Positions 17,138 to 26,511 of a stretch of DNA of 64,000 bases are shown piece by piece. Positions within the stretch are counted from its first letter, which is position 1; each line of letters starts with the position of its first letter. Where the stretch lies: contig CBDDCC010000024.1 of NCBI GenBank assembly GCA_965225935.1, positions 620,001 through 684,000 of the forward strand, in the 5' to 3' direction. The DNA comes from CALJXB01 sp965225935. Its GTDB lineage: Bacteria > Pseudomonadota > Alphaproteobacteria > Kiloniellales > JAKSDN01. The notes under the pieces were generated by a model. The model worked only from the letters and a program-made list of their open reading frames with translations. It ran no database searches and was not told the origin of the DNA. The position numbers were made by a program, and so were the translations under genes.

Positions 17138-18268
17138 GTGCGCGAGGCGGCTGATCTTCCCGGATCGGCGGGGCCGGCCGGCGGGGTCGGCGGGGCCGTC
17201 GCCGAGACGCGCGGTCGCGGATCGCCGGGTGAAGACAGGGCTGCCGTCGGGGCCGCACCGCTTCTGAGTGTCCGCCATCTCAAGACCTACTTCCCGGTTT
17301 ACGAGGGCGGATTGATCCGCCGCGTGGTGGGGCACGTGAAGGCCGTCGACGACGTGTCGTTCGATGTCATGCGGGGCGAGACCGTCGGGATGGTGGGCGA
17401 GAGCGGCTGCGGGAAGACGACGATCGGCCGCAACATCGTGCGCCTGGTCCGGCCGATGGCCGGGTCCATTACCTTCGACGGCGTTGAGCTGACGGGCCTC
17501 GGGCGTCGCGAATTCCGTCCCTTCTACCGGCGAATCCAGATGATTTATCAGGATTCCTACGCGGCGATGGATCCACGCATGTCGATCGGCGACATCATCG
17601 CCGAGCCTCTCGACATCCACGGTGTCGGCGACCGCCAGTCGAGGCGCGAGCAGGTGCGCGGGCTGCTCGCGACGGTGAAGCTCGCCGCCAGGCTGGCGGA
17701 CGTTCATCCCCACGAGCTGTCCGGCGGACAGCGTCAACGGGTCGGAATCGCGCGTGCCCTGGCTTTGAAGCCGGACCTGATCGTCTGCGACGAGCCGGTC
17801 TCCGCCCTGGACGTGTCCATCCAGGCGCAGATCATCAACCTCCTGCAGGAGCTTCAGTCGGAGCTCGGGCTGACCTATCTGTTCATCGCGCACGACCTGG
17901 CGGTGGTCCACCATATCGCCGATCGGATCGTCGTGGTCTATCTGGGTAAGGTGATGGAGATCGCTCCGTCGGAGGTTCTCGGCGGGTCGCCCCTGCATCC
18001 CTATACCCGCAAGCTGCTGGGCGCCATCCCGGTGCCGGACCCAGCGGTCGAGTTCCAGTGGAGCGGCGGCGCCGGCCCGTCCGCGGTCGACGCGCCGAGC
18101 GCGACCGAGCCGCCGCGCGGCTGCAGGTTCTCGGGCCGCTGTCCGACCAGCTCCCAGGTAATGGCCGAGCATGGGATCGACTGCTCCCGACTGGAGCCGA
18201 AACTGAGCGAGGTGGAGTCGGGGCACTCCGTCGCTTGCCATTGCTATGCCGCATGCCGGCCACGATGA
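17138..18268 (+). CDS. Dipeptide-type ABC ATPase, DppF-like
   Basis: 376 aa. Walker A GESGCGKTT, signature LSGGQRQR, Walker B LIVCDEP, and the H-loop LFIAHDLAVV are all present. The C-terminus has the oligopeptide-transporter tail (HPYTRKLLGAIPVPDP followed by GCRFSGRCP), in which the cysteines usually bind an iron-sulfur or metal centre. Begins with a Gly/Ala-rich leader of about 40 residues. The GTG at 17138 is chosen because CGGAGGA lies 8-9 nt upstream; the frame is open further back to a TTG at 17018. The gap from the preceding amidohydrolase is about 160 bp. Confidence 0.88.
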   Translation: MREAADLPGSAGPAGGVGGAVAETRGRGSPGEDRAAVGAAPLLSVRHLKTYFPVYEGGLIRRVVGHVKAVDDVSFDVMRGETVGMVGESGCGKTTIGRNIVRLVRPMAGSITFDGVELTGLGRREFRPFYRRIQMIYQDSYAAMDPRMSIGDIIAEPLDIHGVGDRQSRREQVRGLLATVKLAARLADVHPHELSGGQRQRVGIARALALKPDLIVCDEPVSALDVSIQAQIINLLQELQSELGLTYLFIAHDLAVVHHIADRIVVVYLGKVMEIAPSEVLGGSPLHPYTRKLLGAIPVPDPAVEFQWSGGAGPSAVDAPSATEPPRGCRFSGRCPTSSQVMAEHGIDCSRLEPKLSEVESGHSVACHCYAACRPR

Positions 18269-18446
18269 ACCCGCCCCGTCCTTCCGGGAAGGAGAGCTTG
18301 CCGAAACCAAGGCGGGAGCGAGCCCCTGGCCGAGGGGGCCGCGCGGCATGGGCCTGCCGTCGACGAGCGGTGGTCCACCGGCGAGAGCTTCGCGGCTGTC
18401 CTTGCCCGAGGATCCGGCGCGCCCTACCGCCGGCCGAGGTGGCGTC

Positions 18447-19463
18447 GTGACGGGTCCGAACCCATCGACTCTACTCACGGTCCGGAACCTGCGCGTCGGG
18501 CTCCGGACTCCCGCCGGCACGGTGTGCGCGGTCAACGATGTCTCCTTCTCGGTCGACCCCGGGGAGACCGTTGCGCTGGTCGGCGAGTCCGGTTGCGGCA
18601 AGACCATGACGGCCCTGTCCATCTTGAGGCTGGTGCCTGCTCCGGCTGCGCGGATCGTGGGCGGCAGCATCCTGTTCGAAGGCCGGGACCTGCTTTCGCT
18701 CAGCGAAAGGGAGATGCGGCAGGTGCGCGGCAGGCAGGCCGCGATGGTCTTTCAGGACCCGATGAGCTCCCTTAACCCCGTCCTCACCATCGGCACACAG
18801 CTTTCGGAAGGCTTGCGGTTCCACCTGGGGTACACGCGGAAGCAAGCCGATGATCGGGCGATCGAGCTTCTACAGATGGTGGGGATCCCCGATGCCGGGT
18901 CCCGGATCAAGCAATATCCGCATCAGTTCAGCGGCGGTATGCGGCAGCGGGTGATGATCGCGCTGGCGCTGAGCTGTTCGCCGAAGCTCATTGTCGCGGA
19001 CGAACCGACAACGGCCCTGGACGTGACGATTCAAGCGGACGTGTTGGAACTGATGAAGGACCTGACCGTTCGGCTCGGCGTGTCGCTCATCCTCATCACG
19101 CACAACCTCGGGATCGTCGCTCACTATGCGGACCGGATCAACGTGATGTACGCCGGCAGGCTCGTCGAGACGGGAATGGCCAAGGCGATCTTCTCCCGGC
19201 CACGGCACCCCTACACCAAGGGCCTGCTGAACTCCGTGCCGCGTATCGACCGAGACCGAAAGAAGCCGCTGATTCCCATCGTCGGCCAACCGCCCGACCT
19301 TGCCGAGCCGGCGCCGGGTTGCGCCTACCAGCCTCGCTGCAAGTGGGCCGTTGAGCGCTGCGCCGCATCGACGCCCCCTCTCAGGCAGATCACGGAGGGC
19401 CACTGCTCGGCCTGTTTTCTCGCGGAGGACCTGGACCGGCCCGGCCAACCGGTCCGTTCGTGA
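18447..19463 (+). CDS. Dipeptide-type ABC ATPase, DppD-like
   Basis: 338 aa. Walker A GESGCGKTM, a Q-loop FQDPMSSLNPVLTIG, signature FSGGMRQR (the SGGM variant is typical of DppD), Walker B LIVADEP, and H-loop LITHNLGIV. The C-terminal GCAYQPRCKWA cysteine motif is present. The GTG at 18447 with GAGGTGG upstream gives normal DppD length. An in-frame ATG at 18246, overlapping the previous gene, would add 67 residues of low-complexity sequence and is less likely. Last ATPase of the operon, followed after 206 bp by a second binding-protein gene. Confidence 0.87.
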   Translation: MTGPNPSTLLTVRNLRVGLRTPAGTVCAVNDVSFSVDPGETVALVGESGCGKTMTALSILRLVPAPAARIVGGSILFEGRDLLSLSEREMRQVRGRQAAMVFQDPMSSLNPVLTIGTQLSEGLRFHLGYTRKQADDRAIELLQMVGIPDAGSRIKQYPHQFSGGMRQRVMIALALSCSPKLIVADEPTTALDVTIQADVLELMKDLTVRLGVSLILITHNLGIVAHYADRINVMYAGRLVETGMAKAIFSRPRHPYTKGLLNSVPRIDRDRKKPLIPIVGQPPDLAEPAPGCAYQPRCKWAVERCAASTPPLRQITEGHCSACFLAEDLDRPGQPVRS

Positions 19464-19544
19464 ACGATGGCCGCTGCCGCAATCCACGGCACTGGCTGGA
19501 TGTGCCGGCCGGAACTGGCCGGTCGCATCGGTTCGAAGCCTCTT

Positions 19545-19570
19545 GTTTGTTTCAAGACTATCAAACAAAC
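19545..19570. promoter_or_regulatory. Inverted repeat upstream of the second binding-protein gene
   Basis: GTTTGTTT and AAACAAAC, 8-bp arms with a 10-nt spacer, in an AT-rich island 80 bp after the ATPase stop and 100 bp before the next ATG. No T-run follows, so an operator or a processing hairpin is more likely than a terminator. It may let the binding protein be expressed differently from the rest of the operon. Confidence 0.5.
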
Positions 19571-19669
19571 CTCCGAATGATCTCCATTCTTACGGTTTCG
19601 TGACTGCCATAGGATTCGATGCTTTACGACCTCACCGTTCGGGGAACGTAGCTAACAGGGAGAGCAGCT

Positions 19670-21256
19670 ATGAACAGAAACAAAATTCCCGGAGGCGTTC
19701 CAAGACAAGATGGAGTTTCGCGGCGAGAGTTCAACGCCCGGATGTTGGCGCTCGGCTTGTCCGGCGCGGCCGCCGGCAGTCTGGCCGCGACGTCCAGCTT
19801 GGCGGCGACTCCGAAGAAAGGCGGCACCTTCCGCTTGGGGATTGGAGCCGGAGAGACGGCCGACTCCCTCGATGCGGCAACGTCGTCCAACGAAATGGTC
19901 CAGGTGCTCGGGTGGAGCCTTCGCAACAATCTCGTAGAGATCGATCACGAGGGCAATGCGATCCCCGAACTCGTGGAGGACTGGGAGCCCAACTCCGATG
20001 CCACAACTTGGACGTTCAAGGTGCGCCCAGGCGTGGAGTTCCACAATGGCAAGACGCTGAGCGTGGACGACGTCCTCTATTCCATGAACTGGCACAGGCG
20101 AGAGGAATCGACGTCCGCGGCCAAGTCCTTGCTGGATTCGGTCGCGAGCATCACGGCGGACGGGGACAAGGTTACTTTCGAGCTCACCGCGGGGAGCGCC
20201 GACTTTCCCTATGTGCTGGCCGACAAGCACCTCCACATCGTCCCCGATGGAACCACGGACTTCTCGGACGGTATGGGCACCGGCGGCTATCGGCTGGTGA
20301 GGTTCGAGCCGGGAGTCCGGGCTCATTTGCAGCGCAATCCCAACTACTGGAAGGAAGGCCGCGCCCACTTCGACGAGGTCGAGCTGCTGAGTCTGAAGGA
20401 CACGAACGCACGTCAGGCCGCGCTGATCACCCAGGAGGTGGACGCGATCGACAAGCTCGACGTGAAAACCGTCCGCTTGCTCGAGAAGCAGGACGGCGTC
20501 GAGGTCACGAAGGTTCAGGGCCGCCAGCACTACACCTTTGCTATGCGGACGGACACGGCGCCTTTCGACAACCTGGACGTGAGGCTGGCCCTCAAGCACT
20601 CGATCGACCGGCAGGAGATCCTCGACAAGGTGCTGGGTGGAATCGGCGCTCTAGGAAACGATCAGCCGATCTCGCCGGCATACCGCTACTACAATCCGGA
20701 CATCCCGCAGCGCACGTACGATCCGGACAAGGCCAAGTTCCATCTGAAACGGAGCGGCATGGCGAACCTGAAGGTTCCGCTGAGCGTCGCCGAGGTCGCC
20801 TTCCAAGGCGCGGTCGACGCGGGAACGCTTTATCGCGAGCATGCAGCGAAGGCCGGCATCGAGATCGACGTGGTCCGTGAGGCCAACGACGGCTATTGGT
20901 CCGACGTCTGGTTGAAAAAGCCCTGGTACGCGATCGTCTGGTTCGGGCGCGGCACCGTGGACTGGACCTTCTCTCTGACCTATGCGGCCGGCGCGGCCTG
21001 GAACGACACCTTCTGGAAGCACGAGCGGTTCAACAAGCTGCTGCTCGAGGCTCGGGCGGAGTTGGACCAGGAAAAGCGGCGGGGCATGTACTACGAGATG
21101 CAGCAGATCCTGCACGACGACGGCGGTGCGGTGATTCCGGTGTTTGCACCATTCCTGGAAGCTCATACGGCCGGTAGGGTGCGGCCCGGTGGGCCGGTTT
21201 CACCGAACGCTCCATTGGATGGCTTGCGGATCGTCGAGAGGTGGTCGCAAGCCTAG
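19670..21256 (+). CDS. Second dipeptide-type ABC substrate-binding protein, Tat signal
   Basis: 528 aa SBP_bac_5 protein. Twin-arginine motif SRREFNARMLALGLSG (Arg18-Arg19), then an Ala-rich hydrophobic stretch and a probable cleavage near SLAATPKK. The mature protein opens GGTFRLGIGAGETADSLD. A conserved core GTGGYRLVRFEPG lies near residue 205. It has only limited likeness to the first binding protein of this operon, so the shared permeases may accept two binding proteins of different specificity. Ribosome site GGGAG lies before the ATG at 19670. A strong terminator follows. Confidence 0.9.
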   Translation: MNRNKIPGGVPRQDGVSRREFNARMLALGLSGAAAGSLAATSSLAATPKKGGTFRLGIGAGETADSLDAATSSNEMVQVLGWSLRNNLVEIDHEGNAIPELVEDWEPNSDATTWTFKVRPGVEFHNGKTLSVDDVLYSMNWHRREESTSAAKSLLDSVASITADGDKVTFELTAGSADFPYVLADKHLHIVPDGTTDFSDGMGTGGYRLVRFEPGVRAHLQRNPNYWKEGRAHFDEVELLSLKDTNARQAALITQEVDAIDKLDVKTVRLLEKQDGVEVTKVQGRQHYTFAMRTDTAPFDNLDVRLALKHSIDRQEILDKVLGGIGALGNDQPISPAYRYYNPDIPQRTYDPDKAKFHLKRSGMANLKVPLSVAEVAFQGAVDAGTLYREHAAKAGIEIDVVREANDGYWSDVWLKKPWYAIVWFGRGTVDWTFSLTYAAGAAWNDTFWKHERFNKLLLEARAELDQEKRRGMYYEMQQILHDDGGAVIPVFAPFLEAHTAGRVRPGGPVSPNAPLDGLRIVERWSQA

Positions 21257-21377
21257 CGGCGCACAGCGAAAGGATGAACTGAGCCCAGGGATCAGGTCCG
21301 TTCGCTCCCGGAGTCCGTGCTTGGGAGGGTCAAACGCACGGGGCCTTCGGGGGCGGTACGGCGACGCCCTGTCGGAA

Positions 21378-21430
21378 AGGGACTGCGCGGCGGCGATCAT
21401 TCGACGCTCTCCGCGCAGTCCCTCTTTTCT
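21378..21430 (+). terminator. Strong stem-loop terminator of the first dipeptide-type operon
   Basis: A 13-bp perfect stem (AGGGACTGCGCGG at 21378 and its complement at 21411-21423) with a 20-nt loop, followed by CTTTTCT. Lies 120 bp after the binding-protein stop and just before the converging LysR gene end, so it probably insulates both. Confidence 0.85.
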
Positions 21431-21454
21431 GGTTGCTCTCCGGCGGGGGCGTCT

Positions 21455-22396
21455 TCAACGCTTGTTTAGTAGAACGCTCAGAAACTCGCTGACCAGATGT
21501 GGGTGCGATTTGCCCTTCCGGTGAATCAGAACGATGGGCGTCCGTGTCTGGGTCCTTCTTGGAAGGAGTTTTCGGATCTTGCCCTCGGCGACCCAGTTTT
21601 CCGCATAGTTGATCGGCAGAAAGCCGACGAACTCTCCCGATAGGACCAGGAGTCCGACCCCTTCCGTGCTGGAGGTCGTGGCAGAGAGTTCGAAGTGCTT
21701 CTTCAGGTTCTTCATGGTTGCCGATTCAGGGTAGGTACGCGCAACGAGCTGGGCAGAGGCCAGGTCCTGCCACCGCAGCTTCGAGTCCGGAACGTTGAAA
21801 AGCGGATGCCCCCTTCCGCAATAGAGCGCCGCTTCTTCGCCGTAAAGCAGTTGGTGCTGCAAGCTCGCGTGCTTGCGGATGAGCGGCAAAACGCCGAGGT
21901 GAAGCGTGCCGTCCAGCACTTCTTTCTCGATGATGTCCGGCGCCGCTATCTTGAGGTGGAGGTGGACTCGGGGCGCGATCTTTCGGTATTGGGCGATGGC
22001 CGGGCCGACCGGGGACATGGCGTCCGTCACGGCGCCATCCACGAAACCCAGGTGCAAGTTCCCGACATGCTCGGCATGAACGGCGTTGACGCGCGACTGG
22101 AAATCGTCCATGGCGGTGAAAAGTTGAAGCACCGCCTGATAGATCTCGCGGCCGTCGTCATTGATCATGAACCCGGCACGTCCGCGGTCGCAAAGCCTGA
22201 GTCCCAGCCTTTGCTCCAGATCCGAAAGATGCTTGCTGATGGTTGAACGCCCGATCCCCAGCTCGACCTGTGCGGTCGAAAGCCCCCTGGACTCCACGAT
22301 AACGCGGAAAACGCGAAGCAACCGGATGTCGATGTCGCTCAGCCGACCATGAAATCCATTGCTTCGACCGAGTCGTGACGTTTGTTTCGTCACCAT
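21455..22396 (-). CDS. LysR-family transcriptional regulator
   Basis: 313 aa. N-terminal winged helix-turn-helix (LLRVFRVIVESRGLSTAQVELGIGRSTISKHLSDLEQRLGLRLC, residues about 26-70), then the periplasmic-binding-like effector domain. Transcribed away from the M28 peptidase/importer operon across a 268-bp gap, the usual arrangement for a LysR activator and its target. It converges on the end of the first importer operon. Codons 2-7 contain GTGACG-N7-CGTCAC, a small inverted repeat next to the start whose role is unclear. The effector is probably a compound taken up by one of the neighbouring transporters. Confidence 0.9.
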   Translation of the reverse strand: MVTKQTSRLGRSNGFHGRLSDIDIRLLRVFRVIVESRGLSTAQVELGIGRSTISKHLSDLEQRLGLRLCDRGRAGFMINDDGREIYQAVLQLFTAMDDFQSRVNAVHAEHVGNLHLGFVDGAVTDAMSPVGPAIAQYRKIAPRVHLHLKIAAPDIIEKEVLDGTLHLGVLPLIRKHASLQHQLLYGEEAALYCGRGHPLFNVPDSKLRWQDLASAQLVARTYPESATMKNLKKHFELSATTSSTEGVGLLVLSGEFVGFLPINYAENWVAEGKIRKLLPRRTQTRTPIVLIHRKGKSHPHLVSEFLSVLLNKR

Positions 22397-22631
22397 CGAA
22401 CATAACTCCGCTCATTCTCCGTTTAACGAGTATATTTTTGTGACGATCATGAACCAAAGGGAAAGTTCGTCGCAGGGGTGCTCTGCCCGACACGACCCGG
22501 TGTTGTGGTGGCTCGGAGCTGGGCCGGGGCGGAGTGTCGGTCGGTGTTCCAGGTGCGCCGACCGGGGAGGGCGCGGGCTTGCGTATCGACTTTGTGGGTC
22601 TCGCGGTTTCGCTGCGGACCGCGCCGAAATA

Positions 22632-22669
22632 TTCGGGTATGGGCAATGTTTTCGGGTATGGGTAATGTT
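22632..22669 (+). repeat. Two tandem 19-bp units spanning the peptidase start codon
   Basis: TTCGGGTATGGGCAATGTT is followed directly by the same 19 bp with one change (C to T). Each unit contains an ATG in the same place. The second ATG (22665) opens the peptidase. The first (22646) opens an eight-codon frame that stops at 22670-22672, overlapping the peptidase start, and so could act as a tiny leader that couples or dampens translation. Confidence 0.7.
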
Positions 22670-24005
22670 TGAGACTGATCGGATCGTTTCGGACACCTTG
22701 GCGTTGTGCGAGATCGGCAATCGCTTTGCCGGGACGCCGGGGGAGGTCGAGGCTCGGGGCTTCATCCGCGGTCGTTTTGCGGATCTGGGCTTGTCGTCGG
22801 TTCGCGAGGAGCCGCTGGAGGTATCGACCTATCGGCCGCGGGTTTCGCGTTGCGTGCTTGCCGGGACGTCGTCGGAAGCGAGCCTGGTGAGCGTGGGTCT
22901 TCAGTTCACGGCGTCCGGTTCCGTCGAGTCGGAGGCGGTGGCTCTTGGGGACCTGAACAGCGAGGCGGATCTCGAGGCCGCGGTTTCCTCGGTTGGCGGC
23001 GTTTCGGGCCGCATAGCGGTTCTCGGGACGAGCTATCCCTATCTCTTCTCGGAGGCCCTGGTTGCGCGCGGGGCCGTCGGGCTGGTGGTGACCAGCGACG
23101 CGCCGGACGGCCATGTGTGCCATCTGAACGCGCTGATGTACCCGGCCCTAGCGGGACGGCCGAACGGGACGCTGCTTGCGGTTCCGGGCGTCACGGTGGA
23201 GCGGTCGGACGCGGTGCGTCTTCTGGAGCACATTTCGCCGGGGGGCGCCTCGCGCGTCGGCGGCCGCATACGGATCGACCACGAAGCGGAGTACGAGACG
23301 ATCGTGACGGCGAACGTTGTCGGCGTTCTGGCGGGCCGCGGCAGCGAGGAGTCGGTGGTGCTTGGCGGCCACTACGACAGCCAGCTGGCCGGCGTCGGGG
23401 CCTCGGACAATGCCTCCGGGATCGCGAGCCTCCTGGAAGCCGCACGCGTTATGGCGGACAGCCGCCCCTATCGCTCCGTCGTATTCGCGGCCTTCGCGGA
23501 CGAGGAGGGCGGCTTGCGCGGGGCGACCGACTACTGCCGGCGCCACGCCGCGACGCTCGAGAGGACCGTGGGGATGGTGAACATCGACGCGCCGGGCTGG
23601 GCGCCGTCGAAGCGTTCGTTGCATGCCGACCCGGCGATGCGGGCCTTTGCCATGGAGAGCGCCGGACAGCTGGGCTGGGTGCCCGACGAGGACCTCGAGG
23701 CCTCCTTGTTCCCGGGCTCCGACCACAATCCCTTCATCGACGCGGGCGTGCCGGCGTGCTTCTACTGGCGCCATCCGCCGCGCCACCCCTACTACCACAC
23801 CGCCGGCGACGAGCCGAGCCTGCTGAACTTCGGGGTCATCGCCGAGACCGCCCGGGTGGCGCAGGCGACGGTCCAGCGCTTGGCCGACACCGAGCAGCTG
23901 AACCTCGGCCGGGCCCGACCGACCAAACGATGGCTCGACCTCAGACCCAAACGCACCGAAAACAACCCAAACCAGGCGCCTGTCCCAGGCTCAACAAAAC
24001 TCTAA
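22665..24005 (+). CDS. M28-family zinc aminopeptidase/carboxypeptidase-like protein with PA insert
   Basis: 446 aa. Co-catalytic metal site of M28 is complete: His236 (GGHYDS), bridging Asp248 (GASDNASG), catalytic Glu280 and ligand Glu281 (FADEEGG), Asp308 (VNIDAPGW) and His378 (YYHTAGDE). A protease-associated-like domain occupies about residues 95-200. No signal peptide, so probably a cytoplasmic hydrolase acting on imported peptides or amides. First gene of the second importer operon; the binding-protein gene starts 12 bp after its stop. The ATG at 22665 lies in a 19-bp tandem duplication with only a weak ribosome site. A deleted copy of this gene survives near 10.5 kb. Confidence 0.85.
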   Translation: MFETDRIVSDTLALCEIGNRFAGTPGEVEARGFIRGRFADLGLSSVREEPLEVSTYRPRVSRCVLAGTSSEASLVSVGLQFTASGSVESEAVALGDLNSEADLEAAVSSVGGVSGRIAVLGTSYPYLFSEALVARGAVGLVVTSDAPDGHVCHLNALMYPALAGRPNGTLLAVPGVTVERSDAVRLLEHISPGGASRVGGRIRIDHEAEYETIVTANVVGVLAGRGSEESVVLGGHYDSQLAGVGASDNASGIASLLEAARVMADSRPYRSVVFAAFADEEGGLRGATDYCRRHAATLERTVGMVNIDAPGWAPSKRSLHADPAMRAFAMESAGQLGWVPDEDLEASLFPGSDHNPFIDAGVPACFYWRHPPRHPYYHTAGDEPSLLNFGVIAETARVAQATVQRLADTEQLNLGRARPTKRWLDLRPKRTENNPNQAPVPGSTKL

Positions 24006-24017
24006 AGGAGGCGGGAG

Positions 24018-25625
24018 ATGAAAAAACAGCAAAGAATGAACCCCTTCAACGCATGGAACCTTCAGCTTGGCCGCATGATGCCAATTGAGCGGCGGCGCTT
24101 TTTGCTCGGGTCGTTGGCGGCTTCGGCAGCCTTTGCTCTGCCCCGCACCTTGTCCGCGAGCGATGAGCGCGTTTTGCGCGTCGCATCGAAGAACGATTTT
24201 CAAGTTCTCGATCCGGCCTTCTCCTCCACGGTTGCCGAGACCGACATCCAGGACAGTCTCTACATCAGACTGATCGCCTATGACGGCAAGGCATGGAAAA
24301 CCGAACTCGACGGGGCCGCGTCGATCGAACAAGCGGATCCCACCCATGTCAAATTCGCCCTGCGGCCGGGAATCGGCTGGTCGAACGGATTTGGCGAGGT
24401 TTCCGCCGAAGACGTGAAATACTCATACGAGCGTATCGCCAACCCTGAGATGGGCTCGCCCTGGAAGGGAGATTGGGAAGCCCTCGAACGCGTGGACGTC
24501 GTCAATGAGCGCGAGGGCGTCATCGTTCTCAAGCAGCCCTTCGCGCCTCTCTGGCGCACGACCCTGCCCTGGAATGCCGGCCTGATCGTCTGCAAGGAAG
24601 CCGTCGAGCAGGTGGGAGGCCGCTACACGACGGAACCGCCGGCCGTGTGCGGGCCCTACCACCTGAAGGAATGGCGGCCGAAGCAGCGAACCGTCCTGGC
24701 GCGGAACGAATCGTGGAATGGGCGGCCGTTCCATTTCGACGAGGTTCACATCTTTCCGATCGACGACCGGCAGGTCGCGGAAGCCGGATTCCGCGCCGGC
24801 GAGTTCGATTTCATCAACGTCGCCCCGAGCTCCCTCCCGATCTACCTGAACGACCCGCCGGCCGGCGTTGTGGTCGATCCGCGCCAGACCGTGGGCATGC
24901 AATGGCTTGGCCTCAACACCGATCACGAGCTGTTCAAGGACCTGCGCGTTCGCCAGGCGATCGCCAAGGCGATCGACATCGATGCCGTGGTGGAAGCCGG
25001 CTACTTCGGCGGCGCGCAGCGTGCCACCGGGGTGATCGCGGAAGGTTTGCCTGGGCATCGCGGGACTTCGCCCTACGCTCCGCGCGACGTGGAGGGCGCC
25101 AGGCAGCTTCTCCAGGAGGCTGGCGTCGGCAATGGATTCACCACGAGGTTGTCCATCATCAACGAGACCGATCTCCTGACCATGGCGCAGATCATTCAGG
25201 CCAATCTCGCCGACGTCGGCGTGACGGTGGAGATCGAACCGCTCGAATCCGGCACCTTCTGGACTCTCGGCGTCGAGGAAAGCGGAGACTCCTGGAAGGA
25301 TCTCCAGATGTTCATCCACCGTTGGGGCAACGGCCCGGATCCGAGCTGGGCCACCAAGTTCTATACCTGCGACGGCGTTGGACAGTTCAACTGGGAGCGC
25401 TGGTGCAACGAGGAGTACACGAAGCTAAACAGCGAGGGCATGGCCGAACTGGACGAGGATAAGCGTGCCGGGATCTATGAGCGAATGGCGACTTTGCTCG
25501 ATGAATCGGGCGCCTATATACTGCTCACCCACGGGGTGCAGCTGCTGCTGTACCGGGAGGGCATCGTTCCGGGCGTGAACCCCGACGGTAACCGGCTTTC
25601 CTTCTCACGGTTCTCCGAGGCATGA
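24018..25625 (+). CDS. Dipeptide-type ABC substrate-binding protein, Tat signal
   Basis: 535 aa SBP_bac_5 protein. The signal contains ERRRFLLGSLAASAAFALP (Arg25-Arg27), a Tat-type motif. Mature protein opens ERVLRVASKNDFQVLDPAFS. AVCGPYHLKEW corresponds to the family's GTGPY core. Ribosome site AGGAGGCGGGAG directly before the ATG at 24018. The stop overlaps the next gene as ATGA. Its opening ribosome region is duplicated at 10451-10488 upstream of another gene. The ligand is unknown; genes around it encode a peptidase, a creatininase-family hydrolase and an amidohydrolase. Confidence 0.9.
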   Translation: MKKQQRMNPFNAWNLQLGRMMPIERRRFLLGSLAASAAFALPRTLSASDERVLRVASKNDFQVLDPAFSSTVAETDIQDSLYIRLIAYDGKAWKTELDGAASIEQADPTHVKFALRPGIGWSNGFGEVSAEDVKYSYERIANPEMGSPWKGDWEALERVDVVNEREGVIVLKQPFAPLWRTTLPWNAGLIVCKEAVEQVGGRYTTEPPAVCGPYHLKEWRPKQRTVLARNESWNGRPFHFDEVHIFPIDDRQVAEAGFRAGEFDFINVAPSSLPIYLNDPPAGVVVDPRQTVGMQWLGLNTDHELFKDLRVRQAIAKAIDIDAVVEAGYFGGAQRATGVIAEGLPGHRGTSPYAPRDVEGARQLLQEAGVGNGFTTRLSIINETDLLTMAQIIQANLADVGVTVEIEPLESGTFWTLGVEESGDSWKDLQMFIHRWGNGPDPSWATKFYTCDGVGQFNWERWCNEEYTKLNSEGMAELDEDKRAGIYERMATLLDESGAYILLTHGVQLLLYREGIVPGVNPDGNRLSFSRFSEA

Positions 25626-26404
25626 GCGAGGTCGAATGGGCGAAGCTGTCAGCGCCTGAGCTCGTCGGGCTAGCGAAGAAAGACGCTGTCGTCATCGTTC
25701 CGGTCGGTTCGATCGAACAACACGGTCCGCACCTGCCGGTCGATGTCGACACGCGTCTCGCCCACGCGGCATCGCTGCGCGCGGCGATGCTCGCGCCGGC
25801 GGAAAGGCCCTTGATCGTCGCGCCCACCGTGTCGGTGGGCCTCGCCCAGCACCACATGAGCTTCGGCGGCACCCTGACGCTTGATTTCGCGACCTTTCAC
25901 GCGCTGCTGTCCTGTATCTGTCGATCGATCGTCGACTGCGGCTTTCGCAAGATTGCCTTGGTCAACGGTCATGGGGGCAACACCAACCCGTTGAAGGTGG
26001 TGGTCAACGAGTTCGCCAGAGAGCATGATGTGCCCATGGTCTCCTGTACCTATTGGGATCTGGCTCTCGACGAGTTCATAGAGATTCTCGACGTTCAGCG
26101 ATGTCCCATGCATGGCGGCGAGGTCGAGACCTCCCTGATGCTCGCCGTGTCGCCCGAGTTGGTCGCGCTCGACCGGCTGGAGGGGATCACGCCGCCGAGC
26201 TTCGAAAGCGATGACGATCCCTTCGAAGCGCCCTTCTATCGGTCCCTCGACATGGACGAGCTGAGCAGCTCCGGCGTGCTCGGCACGCCGGCGGCGGCCA
26301 GCGCCGAGAAGGGTGAGCGGCTGATGGCCGCCGCGGCAAGGGCTTTGGCCGATGCCTTGTTGCAGCCTGATACCTGGACCCGGAGGAAGGCGCCCGATGC
26401 CTAG
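25622..26404 (+). CDS. Creatininase-family amidohydrolase (second, divergent member)
   Basis: 260 aa. Metal-site residues Glu32 and His34 (SIEQHGPHLP), Asp43 (DVDTR) and His117 (NGHGGN), with the family's GGEVETS motif around Glu167. Unlike the protein at 3.6 kb it carries NGHGGN rather than DGHSEN, and lacks the GGGNHFPGTTSL stretch. It therefore belongs to the wider superfamily, whose members act on various cyclic or formyl amides, and creatinine is not assured. The ATG overlaps the stop of the binding-protein gene (ATGA), so the two are translationally coupled. This ties the hydrolase to the importer's ligand. Confidence 0.85.
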   Translation: MSEVEWAKLSAPELVGLAKKDAVVIVPVGSIEQHGPHLPVDVDTRLAHAASLRAAMLAPAERPLIVAPTVSVGLAQHHMSFGGTLTLDFATFHALLSCICRSIVDCGFRKIALVNGHGGNTNPLKVVVNEFAREHDVPMVSCTYWDLALDEFIEILDVQRCPMHGGEVETSLMLAVSPELVALDRLEGITPPSFESDDDPFEAPFYRSLDMDELSSSGVLGTPAAASAEKGERLMAAAARALADALLQPDTWTRRKAPDA

Positions 26405-26493
26405 CCTGCGTCCTGCGCGAGGACGGCTGAAGCCGGACCGGGGTCCGCCAGCGTCGGAGGGCCACGGCCGATGAGCGGTTCCCGGGTCGGTAG

Positions 26494-26511
26494 GGCCGCG
26501 GATCCGCGGCC
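26494..26511. repeat. 18-bp perfect palindrome between hydrolase and permease genes
   Basis: GGCCGCGGATCCGCGGCC reads the same on both strands. It sits in the 250-bp gap that interrupts an otherwise tightly packed operon. No T-run follows. It could be an operator, an RNA stem that sets differential expression of the permease/ATPase half, or a neutral hairpin. Confidence 0.55.

Noticed and set aside
16793..18670. Minus-strand open frame (625 codons) across the ATPase genes
   Set aside because: Opposite two ATPases with full Walker and signature motifs; no coding pattern of its own.
22375..22393. GTGACG-N7-CGTCAC inverted repeat in the LysR start region
   Set aside because: It lies inside the first codons and could be chance; no sign of conservation can be judged from one sequence.
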